This document shows, piece after piece, positions 42,261 to 64,000 of a DNA stretch of 64,000 nt. Source of the DNA: Bolinopsis microptera (Eukaryota; Ctenophora; Tentaculata; Lobata; Bolinopsidae); NCBI RefSeq assembly GCF_026151205.1, contig NC_087077.1, positions 1,736,001 to 1,800,000 of the forward strand, given 5' to 3'. Each line of letters begins with the position of its first letter. The stretch's first letter is position 1. A model generated the notes under the pieces. The model was not told the DNA's origin, did no database searches, and was given only the letters and a program-made list of their open reading frames with translations. Made by a program: the position numbers and the translations under genes.

Positions 42261-45200
42261 TCGTATTTTAAAACAAGTTACTCGGGCCCCGTTCGTAGAG
42301 AAGATAGATTTGCTGTGTTTTAAAACAAGTTACTCGTGCCCAGTTCGCAGAGAAGATAGATTTGCTGTATTTTAAAACAAGTTACCCGTGCCCAGTTCGC
42401 AGAGAAGATAGATTTGCTGTATTTTAAAACAAGTTACTCGTGCCCAGTTTGCAGAGATTATAGATTTGCTGTATTTCAAAACAAGTAACTCGGGCCCAGT
42501 TCGCAGAGAATATAGATTTGCTGTATTTCAAAACAAGTAACTCGGGCCCAGTTCGCAGAGAAGATAGATTTGCTGTATTTTAAAACAAGTAACTCGGGCC
42601 CAGTTCGTAGAGAAGATAGATTTGCTGTATTTTAAAACAAGTAACTCGGGCCCAGTTCGCAGAGAAGATAGATTTGCTGTATTTTAAAACAAGTAACCAG
42701 TTTGCAGAGAAGATAGATTTGCTGTATTTTAAAACAAGTAACTCGTGCCCAGTTTGCAGAGAAGATAGATTTGCTGTATTTTAAAACAAGTAACTCGTGC
42801 CCAGTTTGCAGAGAAGATAGATTTGCTGTATTTTAAAACAAGTAACTCGTGCCCAGTTTGCAGAGAAGATAGATTTGCTGTATTTTAAAACAAGTGACTC
42901 GTGCCCAGTTCGCAGAGAAGATAGATTTGCTGTATTTTAAAACAAGTGACTCGTGCCCAGTTCGCAGAGAAGATAGATTTGCTGTATTTTAAAACAAGTA
43001 AACAGTTTGCAGAGAAGATAGATTTGCTGTATTTTAAAACAAGTAACTCGGGCCCAGTTTGCAGAGGAGATAGATTTGCTGTATTTTAAAACAAGTAACT
43101 CGTGCCCAGTTCGCAGAGAATATAGATTTGCTGTATTTTAAAACAAGTAACTCGTGCCCAGTTCGTAGAGAAGATAGATTTGCTGTATTTTAAAACAAGT
43201 AACTCGGGCCCAGTTCGCAGAGAAGATAGATTTGCTGTATTTTAAAACAAGTAACCAGTTTGCAGAGAAGATAGATTTGCTGTATTTTAAAACAAGTAAC
43301 TCGTGCCCAGTTTGCAGAGAAGATAGATTTGCTGTATTTTAAAACAAGTAACTCGTGCCCAGTTTGCAGAGAAGATAGATTTGCTGTATTTTAAAACAAG
43401 TAACTCGTGCCCAGTTTGCAGAGAAGATAGATTTGCTGTATTTTAAAACAAGTGACTCGTGCCCAGTTCGCAGAGAAGATAGATTTGCTGTATTTTAAAA
43501 CAAGTAAACAGTTTGCAGAGAAGATAGATTTGCTGTATTTTAAAACAAGTAACTCGTGCCCAGTTTGCAGAGAAGATAGATTTGCTGTATTTTAAAACAA
43601 GTAACTCGTGCCCAGTTTGCAGAGAAGATAGATTTGCTGTATTTTAAAACAAGTAACTCGTGCCCAGTTTGCAGAGAAGATAGATTTGCTGTATTTTAAA
43701 ACAAGTAACTCGTGCCCAGTTTGCAGAGAAGATAGATTTGCTGTATTTTAAAACAAGTAACTCGGGCCCAGTTCGTAGAGAAGATGGATTTGCTGTATTT
43801 TAAAACAAGTAACCAGTTTGCAGAGAAGATAGATTTGCTGTATTTTAAAACAAGTAACTCGTGCCCAGTTCGTAGAGAAGATAGATTTGCTGTATTTCAA
43901 AACAAGTAACTCGGGCCCAGTTCGCAGAGAAGATAGATTTGCTGTATCTTAAAACAAGTAAACAGTTTGCAGAGAAGATAGATTTGCTGTATTTTAAAAC
44001 AAGTAACTCGTGCCCAGTTTGCAGAGAAGATAGATTTGCTGTATTTTAAAACAAGTAACTCGTGCCCAGTTTGCAGAGAAGATAGATTTGCTGTATTTTA
44101 AAACAAGTAACTCGTGCCCAGTTTGCAGAGAAGATAGATTTGCTGTATTTTAAAACAAGTAACTCGTGCCCAGTTTGCAGAGAAGATAGATTTGCTGTAT
44201 TTTAAAACAAGTAACTCGTGCCCAGTTTGCAGAGAAGATAGATTTGCTGTATTTTAAAACAAGTAACTCGTGCCCAGTTTGCAGAGAAGATAGATTTGCT
44301 GTATTTTAAAACAAGTAACTCGTGCCCAGTTTGCAGAGAAGATAGATTTGCTGTATTTTAAAACAAGTAACTCGTGCCCAGTTTGCAGAGAAGATAGATT
44401 TGCTGTATTTTAAAACAAGTAAACAGTTTGCAGAGAAGATAGATTTGCTGTATTTTAAAACAAGTAACTCGTGCCCAGTTCGCAGAGAATATAGATTTGC
44501 TGTATTTCAAAACAAGTAACTCGTGCCCAGTTTGCAGAGAAGATAGATTTGCTGTATTTTAAAACAAGTAACTCGTGCCCAGTTTGCAGAGAAGATAGAT
44601 TTGCTGTATTTTAAAACAAGTTACCCGTGCCCAGTTCGCAGAGAAGATAGATTTGCTGTATTTTAAAACAAGTTACCCGTGCCCAGTTCGCAGAGAAGAT
44701 AGATATGCTGTATTTTAAAACAAGTGACTCGTGCCCAGTTCGCAGAGAAGATAGATTTGCTGTATTTTAAAACAAGTAACTCGTGCCCAGTTTGCAGAGA
44801 AGATAGATTTGCTGTATCTTAAAACAAGTAACTCGTGCCCAGTTCGCAGAGAATATAGATTTGCTGTATTTCAAAACAAGTAACTCGGGCCCAGTTCGCA
44901 GAGAAGATAGATTTGCTGTATTTTAAAACAAGTAAACAGTTTGCAGAGAAGATAGATTTGCTGTATTTTAAAACAAGTAACTCGTGCCCAGTTTGCAGAG
45001 GAGATAGATTTGCTGTATTTTAAAACAAGTGACTCGTGCCCAGTTTGCAGAGAAGATAGATTTGCTGTATTTTAAAACAATTAACTCGTGCCCAGTTCGC
45101 AGAGAATATAGATTTGCTGTATTTCAAAACAAGTAACTCGTGCCCAGTTTGCAGAGAAGATAGATTTGCTGTATTTTAAAACAAGTAACTCGTGCCCAGT

Positions 45201-45845
45201 TTGCAGAGAAGATAGATTTGCTGTATTTTAAAACAAGTTACCCGTGCCCAGTTCGCAGAGAAGATAGATTTGCTGTATTTTAAAACAAGTTACCCGTGCC
45301 CAGTTCGCAGAGAAGATAGATATGCTGTATTTTAAAACAAGTGACTCGTGCCCAGTTCGCAGAGAAGATAGATTTGCTGTATTTTAAAACAAGTAACTCG
45401 TGCCCAGTTTGCAGAGAAGATAGATTTGCTGTATCTTAAAACAAGTAACTCGTGCCCAGTTCGCAGAGAATATAGATTTGCTGTATTTCAAAACAAGTAA
45501 CTCGGGCCCAGTTCGCAGAGAAGATAGATTTGCTGTATTTTAAAACAAGTAAACAGTTTGCAGAGAAGATAGATTTGCTGTATTTTAAAACAAGTAACTC
45601 GTGCCCAGTTTGCAGAGGAGATAGATTTGCTGTATTTTAAAACAAGTAACTCGTGCCCAGTTTGCAGAGAAGATAGATTTGCTGTATTTTAAAACAAGTA
45701 ACTCGTGCCCAGTTCGCAGAGAATATAGATTTGCTGTATTTCAAAACAAGTTACTCGTGCCCACTCCGAGAAGATAGATTTGCTGTATTTTAAAACAAGT
45801 TACTCGTGCCCAGTTCGTAGAGAAATCAGAAAATAGATTTACTGT
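42261..45845. repeat. Satellite of 52-bp units, about 68 copies
   Basis: The unit contains GCAGAGAAGATAGATTTGCT followed by GTATTTTAAAACAAGTAACT and CGTGCCCAGTTT. Interspersed shorter units of about 44 bp lack the CTCGTGCC part. Variants (TTCG/TTTG, AAGATAG/AATATAG, GTGCC/GGGCC) are arranged in blocks, and about 617 bp centred on a GATATGCTG variant is repeated (44702 and 45319), so there is higher-order structure. It has no open frame because 52 is not a multiple of three. Confidence 0.92.
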
Positions 45846-47190
45846 AGTTGTCAGTTTACGGACAAATAAAGTCGAAAAGCATTAATCAAAATACGTTTTT
45901 GGCTGTCCCAAAATTTCGGATTCTTTTTCTGGAGTTTGGAATTGGCGGGAATTTTAAAACTCTCGTTGTGGTACGTACCAAACCAATATTTTCAGCGCAG
46001 AGTTTTAGCGCGCGCCGAGAGCACACGCGTATTTTTGCATTGAAGTCGCGCGTTATTTGCACGTGCACTTCTACAGATTAAAATTAGGAGAGGGCCCTTA
46101 CTGCTTACATTACTAAGTTGTTATGTAGTAATATTGTGAATTTGTCCGAAACTGGAAACAAATCTTGTAAAATTTTACGAATAGAAGTTATATAATAGTA
46201 TTACTTGACTGTAAAAATTTACTGAGTTTCACTTCCATATTTCAGGATCCGACCGCTGATATTAAAATTGAAGAGTTAGATTTCATTGGAACATGGAATT
46301 ACTGTAATGGAAAATAAAACAGGTCTTGCTGAGGATGAAGAAATGTTATGTGGGGAGAAAATGGGCTACTGGAAGTGGACCTTCTTAAACAAAGACGACT
46401 TTCACAAAATAAAATGTTTAAAAGATCACGGTCGCGGCATCGAACCCTGGACGCTTCCCCTGCCACGGTCAGACACTCGAGATTAGTACTAGTAGTGTGC
46501 GCTACTCGAGCTGTTGATATATGAGTTCTTCGGTGTTATTTATATAATTGTAATATGTAATGACTGACAGTGCGAGATATCTTTTTTGTTTCTATTTGAT
46601 GTGTTTAGTGTTTGTGTTGCATTCTAATATAAACCGCGTATTAGTTTCGTGTCAGTTTTAAATTTGATAAGTTTATCTTTAAACTGTATTTATTAGCAGT
46701 AATAGTTACATTTTGGTATTATACCTATATTTATTTTTGTAATACTGTTGTATAATGCTGTTTCTTCCTCATTGTAGCTTACATATAGGATAGCATACTT
46801 TGCTCTGATCTTTAATCACAGTTGACAATACTTGATTAGAGTTAATGATTGTACGCGTTTGAAATCTTGATTTGATATCATTATAACCTTTACTAATGTT
46901 CAGATGAATGAATTTGATGTTTTATTTTTCCACGGCACTATTGAAAATCCTTTAAGGGATAGAATCGGCACTGTCAAATATCTTTAAAAGGTTCGTAAAC
47001 GGAATTACAGTCGATCTCCTGACAAATTTATGTCGAAAATTTGTTTTAACACGCGCAGCAATATGAAGCCCGCGGCTTTCGCCGGGGTGGAGATGCGAAG
47101 GACTGACATCGTGAATCAACCACTCCTACTAAATCGCTCGCCCAAATTTTAAGAAAATTATTGTGAAAAGGCTTGTATGTTTACAACTGC

Positions 47191-47352
47191 AGGACGCGCG
47201 CTGAGTTGGACTCGTCGACGGTCCAATATATGGAACAATTTTTTTACGAGTATCACCCGTTAGGAAAAGGCCCTTTAGGCGTGAAATTAATTTAACGGGT
47301 GATACTCGTAAAATATCTGTTCCATCGACGAGACCAACTCGGCGCGCGTCCT
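47191..47352. repeat. Short foldback element (hairpin)
   Basis: Left arm from AGGACGCGCGCTGAGTTGG through ACGAGTATCACCCGTTA and right arm from TAACGGGTGATACTCGT to CCAACTCGGCGCGCGTCCT are imperfect inverted repeats with a short centre (about 47265-47295). It could be a small MITE; no clear target duplication. Confidence 0.65.
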
Positions 47353-47397
47353 AGTAGGTTAAAAACCAACAAGAAATTGATCTGAATCGTTGACCAT

Positions 47398-47690
47398 TGT
47401 TAATGATTTGGCCCGGCGCGCGCTACTTCATAGCAATTGCCATATGGCCATTTCGAGAAGAAAGCGGCGCGCGCTACTTCGAAGAAATTTAGACAAGTAA
47501 CATCCGTCAATCTGAATCGGTGTATTTTTGGGCGAATTAGTAAAAGCCGTTTTGACCATTGTTAATGGTCTGGCTGGCCCGGCGCGCGCTACTTCGTAGC
47601 ACTTGTCATCTTTCGAGAAGTGGCATGCAACGTATGTCAAGAAGAAAGCGGCGAGCGCTACTTCGAAGAAATTTAAACGAGTAACATCTC
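47398..47690 (+). repeat. Direct duplication with CGGCGCGCGCTACTTCG motif
   Basis: Two copies of about 140-165 bp start with GACCATTGTTAATG and GGCCCGGCGCGCGCTACTTC, then GAAGAAATTTA and AGTAACATC. A third partial copy lies at 48301-48358. Non-coding. Confidence 0.6.
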
Positions 47691-47971
47691 TTTGGCTCTG
47701 CTTCGCAGAGCAACGATCTAAAAAGGTTTACATCGTCAATCAACACCTAACAAAAAATGTTAATGCCTTAATATTGAATGACATATGCTATAGTGACGTA
47801 ACATTTACTGGGCCGCGCTCAGCCTGTCATTCCGCCTAATCTCTATTCGTTTACCAACATTAAAGCCTGGGGTCCTCAGGTAAGATAGTGGAGGTAACTT
47901 AGTTATCAGAGTCTAATATCAAAGTAAGTACCAAGTTACCGTTACCTAGTAACCAAGTTACCGAAAGTTTT

Positions 47972-48056
47972 GCTTCCGCACTGCTAGGACAGTTCACTGC
48001 ACTACTAGGATATTTCACTGCACTGCTAGGATAGTTCACTGCACTGCTAGGATGCG
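47972..48056 (+). repeat. Short tandem repeat, ~23-bp unit
   Basis: About four copies of a TTCACTGCACTGCTAGGATA-like unit. Confidence 0.7.
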
Positions 48057-48430
48057 AAGCAAGAATGCTAGTTTGCGCGGCGCGTCGAAGCGGCGAAGTC
48101 CTCCAAGTCCATTATTAATAATAATGAACTAATAACCCGGCACACTAATAACCCGGCACGCTACTTTTGTTTTTGTAGCACTTGAATTTCGAGACTAAAA
48201 ATTAGCGACATTATTACATTGCTGATGATCAGTTGTAAAGTATTTTATGAATCAATTTGTTTTGCGTGCAATAATAATGATTGTCTGCATGATATATGTG
48301 ATTGACCATTGTTAATGATCTGGCCCGGCGCGCGTTCCTTCGTAGCACTTGCCATCGGTAAAAATATGTGATAGAACCATCAAAAACTGAATAAACTTAA
48401 ACTCATTTGTATTAGTAATAATAACTTTTG

Positions 48431-48518
48431 GAGGACTTCGCAGCTTCGACGCGCCGCGCAAACTAGCATTATTGCTTCGCAGAGCAACGATCTCGATGGA
48501 TTGACATCGTCAATCAAT
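48431..48518 (+). repeat. Dispersed GC-rich repeat, second copy
   Basis: Starts GGAGGACTTCGCAGCTTCGA and runs through CTTCGCAGAGCAACGATCTC to GATTGACATCGTCAATCAAT. It is related to 41216-41400 and, in part, to 47695-47755. Confidence 0.6.
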
Positions 48519-48746
48519 AATAACTTTTACAATTTACAATTTACCATGATTCTGCCGCGCGCCTTTTTATATTTGTTTTGATGTGCTTACAATGTAACAT
48601 GTAAAATATAACACTGCAGCCTGACTGCCTGAGCAAATTATGTAGTATAATGTTAGTTTGCAATTGAGCAAATCTAGTACATAGTACCAGTGGTTATCAT
48701 TATATTAGATTTAGCGCTTGGTGTTTATTAAATTATTTTAGACTTT

Positions 48747-48868
48747 GTAGCGCGATGCACTACTGGGTCGCGCGCGCATCAAATAATGCTTCTCGCAACC
48801 ACTTCGGTAGATCGGCGAGATGCACCACTGTGCCTCACCGAGCTGCGAAGGATTGACATCGTGAATCA
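48747..48868 (+). repeat. Dispersed repeat ending GGATTGACATCGTGAATCAA, second copy
   Basis: Inverted relative to 40845-40960 and nearly identical over the last 70 bases. Confidence 0.65.
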
Positions 48869-49473
48869 ATTTTAGACTTAAATATAACATTTTAAATTTC
48901 ATGGCACATCAATCTCTATACCAATATCTATATTGTGCGCGATGCTCTTTTTGAGCTTTTGTCAGGAAACTGCAAGCAAATTAACGCGTGATATTTGTAA
49001 AATATTTGTTATTAACTTGGAACTGACAACGAGCAATAGACTTTGGGGTGATTTGGAAGCAGCATTAAAAATGCATCGATTCAAGTTACATCGATTTAAG
49101 TTGGTTTCAATCAATAGGAGCTCTTTTATAAAAATCATGAAATTCGAGTGCAGAGTTTAACCTGCTCGTGAATTTTATTTTACCGGTTCCATATCACACT
49201 CGTCAACTGCAATCTCGCCCATGATACGGCTACTCTAATTCAAGACATCGTTTAGACTAGATACGAAAGTAAAAGCTTAGTTCACATTTACAATTAGAAT
49301 TAGAATTAGAATCAAATTTACACAGCTATATAATAAAAATAGTAAATAATTTAGAGATGCTTCGATCTGCTGTGCAGGACATTCAAATCAGTCGAAAACT
49401 TGTTTAAATGAGAACTGTTGTTAGAACGTCCACCTCTCTGACAGACAGTCTGAGTTCAGAAACGGAGGAGGGG

Positions 49474-49751
49474 CAGTGGCATAACGAAGGGCCCCGCCAA
49501 CCCCGCCAAGGTGAACGTTTTTAGGGGCGCCAAATCATCGTTGTTTGAATGTTGGACAATTTTGAAACACTTAACTACAGTACCAGCAAAACTGCGTGTT
49601 TTGCTCTAGAAAAACACTTAGTGATTTAACTGGCGTATCCTCTAAAATGATCTAATTTGTTCACATTTAGGGAGGGGCGCCAAAAGGGGAGGGCGCTCCA
49701 ACAGGGGGTGCTTTTTTAGCGGGTATGCCAACAGGCAACGTTACGCCACTG
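49474..49751. mobile_element. hAT-type MITE, 278 bp, intact
   Basis: Ends are CAGTGGCATAACG and CGTTACGCCACTG, inverted repeats, flanked by the 8-bp duplication AGGAGGGG (49466-49473, 49752-49759). The interior matches the split MITE at 32846-40206. It does not code for a transposase. Confidence 0.9.
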
Positions 49752-49774
49752 AGGAGGGGGCCACATCATACCTA

Positions 49775-49915
49775 AGGCTAAGATGGGCGCCAAATCATTA
49801 TTTTAATGTGGGAAATATTGAAATACTCAACCTATTTATGTACTGGGAAAATTGCATGTTTGGCTCCATATATTATTTAGAAATTTTACTGGCAAATCTT
49901 CACTCTGTGTAAGGA
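49775..49915. repeat. Degenerate relative of the hAT MITE
   Basis: GGGCGCCAAATCATTATTTTAATGTG to TTTTACTGGCAAAT follows the MITE interior with many changes. Ends are lost. Confidence 0.5.
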
Positions 49916-50457
49916 AAACAAAATCTCGTAGTTTTTCCAAGTGTGAATGTGACAAAATAATAAATAGATAACTATATCCCAATTGATTTCATATCATCAC
50001 ACATACTTAACGAAAAAGGTAAAATTATTAAACGAACTACTCCAAAGATACAATTGCATATTATGTAATCAATCGTAAGCTACAAAATCTCAAAAGATCA
50101 CCAATCTACCAATATATTTTAAATATTGTTTTAGTACTTTTTAGATAATATAATATTATCCTTTATTTACAATCGAATAATATAATAACAATCATAATCT
50201 CCCTTGTTGATAAATTTTAAAAGAAAAATAAAAATCTAATTTCAATGTCTTGTTAAATTACACCACACGCAACCTAAGCCATGCCTTTTACAAAATAATT
50301 ATAAACTAATGGTTACGGTTTACTCAAAAATAAAATGCTATAATAACTCCATGTTCTTGATGATAATCTTAAGGTATGCTCAGGATGATTAAACTGTGAA
50401 AGATTCTATGTTTTTAATCAGAGGAGAATATCCGGAACTTAAATTTATCTTCCCAAG

Positions 50458-62723
<12,266 letters not shown>

Positions 62724-64000
62724 GTGGGATACAACTTACAATGTTTTTAGAAAATTAACTTGTTTTGTATTGAAGGACCGAGCCGATCGCGATGCTGAGC
62801 ATTTCTCTAGAAAAATCCGAAAGAGTAAAATCGAAAATGAAAAAAAAGACAATGCTATTCTAGGTCGCACAATAAGCAAGGTCATACGGGAGGGGCCTAC
62901 TAGTTTTAATGAAAAATGTTCGAATAAAACCAAGAAATAAGTATATTGACAAAAACCTAAAAACGTGTTCAACTAAATCTGCTAAAATTGATCTCATTAA
63001 TTTTTAAAGTGTAAAATTCATTATAAGTCCAACTTTAATGCAAAGCAGCAAAAACTTGAAACTTTAAAAGATAGACCCCTGGGTTCTTTGCTCCAAATCA
63101 ATCCTCAGTACTCAGTAGTTAATACAATGTCTGCAAGTCTTCCGACAGCGCTCCCCTATAGGATTGAGTCTGTCATTGCACTCTCCCCTCGCCTTCCCCA
63201 TCTCACATTTCATACTAGGATCATCATCACAGCAATCCGCACAAGTCTTCTCACAGTTTGCCGCAAAAGGGCCGATTGTAGTACACTTGCCTTGTTTCCG
63301 CCCTTCTTCACATTCTTCATCTGGGTGAAGGTTGATGCACTTTTGGTGTTCCTCGTGGTGACCAAGCTCTTCCATACACCCTGTCCTCCTCCAGAAGAGT
63401 AGCAGGGTGGTGAGGGTTAGCAGCACTCTTCTGGGTACCATTCTGTGGAATGTTTAGAGTTTAATGGAATGTGGACAATGGTTTTTGTGTAATTAGCTAG
63501 TTCTTTCAATTATTGCAGTCAGTTTATTGGGACTGGCAGTTCAATTTGAATGATTTAATCTCTTGGAGAGTTTCACTTGTAGACTGATCACGTGCCAGTG
63601 TGATTATATTGCTATTATATATAATATATTGGGTACCGTTTAAGAACATCGTTGACCTTTAAAAGGCATGAAATTGTTCGAGCTTAACTAGGAAAATCTC
63701 ACTGGACTCTTAGGGAAATGTAGCTTAGTGACAACTTCCTAAGAAACTGAATGTCAAATACCAAAAAATCTTTGAAATATTTGAATATTTCACCATATCA
63801 TTGAGTTCAAGACTGCACGTTACTGTTGTTGTGCCGATTTATGCAATACAGTATATTGAAATATATCTAGATAAAAACGGCCATATTGAAGGAATTAATG
63901 CACAATAATCAATATTATGTAAGTACTAAGTATACAAGGGAATACTCGATGAAGTTCAAAAAATGTGCTTCAAAAATGCTTATATTGAACAAAACGGATT
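62724..64000 (+). other. SEC14L1 intron 8 (continues beyond window)
   Basis: Begins with the GTGGGA donor after exon 8. Apart from the antisense ShKT gene, it is AT-rich and featureless to the window end. Confidence 0.7.
63112..63441 (-). CDS. Small secreted protein with two ShKT domains, 109 aa
   Basis: Encoded antisense in SEC14L1 intron 8. The N-terminus (VLLTLTTLLLFW after two Arg) is a likely signal peptide. Two six-cysteine ShKT domains follow: about residues 35-69 (C-x8-C-x8-C-x9-C-x3-C-x2-C) and about 71-106 with similar spacing and the CRKTCRHC ending. ShKT domains were named from a sea-anemone potassium-channel toxin but are common in non-toxic secreted enzymes and extracellular proteins. 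With no other domain, function cannot be told from sequence. The ATG lies one base after CCACAG, a possible splice acceptor, so an upstream non-coding exon may exist. The stop is TGA at 63112-63114. Confidence 0.75.
   Translation of the reverse strand: MVPRRVLLTLTTLLLFWRRTGCMEELGHHEEHQKCINLHPDEECEEGRKQGKCTTIGPFAANCEKTCADCCDDDPSMKCEMGKARGECNDRLNPIGERCRKTCRHCINY

Larger units (their letters stand above)
45846..49473. other. Non-coding stretch upstream of the MITE
   Basis: No convincing gene. Small frames at 45848-46081, 46286-46486 and 47603-47839 lack recognisable relatives. Sequence at 46240-46310 follows a possible splice acceptor (TTTCAG) and could be a short terminal exon, but support is weak. 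The listed repeats fill much of 47000-48900. Confidence 0.35.

Noticed and set aside
42261-45845. CRISPR-like array
   Set aside because: The units are contiguous satellite repeats without unique spacers, in an animal genome.
46286-46486. 66-codon frame after a possible splice acceptor
   Set aside because: It begins at TTG, is out of frame with the acceptor, and has no recognisable relatives; kept only as a remark.
63088-63402. 104-codon plus-strand frame
   Set aside because: It is the antisense shadow of the ShKT gene, whose cysteine pattern is far more convincing.

Overview
The window is eukaryotic, from an invertebrate animal genome. The evidence is a spliced gene with GT-AG introns, tandem C2H2 zinc-finger genes, many non-LTR retrotransposons (LINEs), non-autonomous DNA transposons and long satellites. 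The two-ShKT secreted protein, the LINE types and the hammerhead/tRNA-like tandem repeat would fit a cnidarian such as a hydrozoan, but nothing here fixes the species.

Layout. (1) 1 to about 30080, mostly minus strand: a tandem array of at least seven related zinc-finger genes separated by homologous spacers. Three keep open frames (4022-5026, 9358-10704, 12616-13878). The others carry a frameshift, a nonsense codon or an insertion. The array has been invaded by a TA-flanked DNA transposon (11187-12470), a tandem hammerhead-ribozyme element (5835-7571), a 117-bp solo LTR (25177-25293), a 36-bp LINE tail (20125-20160) and several LINEs, some nested. (2) 30081 to 40206: a further LINE, then a hAT-type MITE split by a plus-strand LINE. 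That LINE's ORF1 fuses an AlkB-like Fe(II)/2-oxoglutarate dioxygenase to an SGNH hydrolase, and it is itself split by an RTE-like LINE. (3) 40207 to 50457: no convincing gene. It holds a 3.6-kb satellite of 52-bp units (42261-45845), GC-rich dispersed repeats, a small hairpin element and an intact 278-bp hAT MITE. (4) 50458 to the end, plus strand: the first eight coding exons of a SEC14L1/SEC14L5-type gene (PRELI domain, acidic linker, start of CRAL-TRIO). Its intron 5 holds a 1.5-kb foldback element with an 8-bp target duplication and telomere-like repeats in its core. Intron 8 holds an antisense gene for a small secreted protein with two ShKT domains.

How it fits together. The only likely housekeeping gene is the SEC14L1 homologue. 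The left half looks like a rapidly duplicating zinc-finger cluster in a transposon-rich region. The fingers vary mainly at predicted DNA-contact positions, which invites (but does not prove) comparison with transposon-targeting zinc-finger clusters elsewhere. The nesting gives an order of events: the hAT MITE inserted first, then the AlkB LINE inside it, then the RTE-like LINE inside that.
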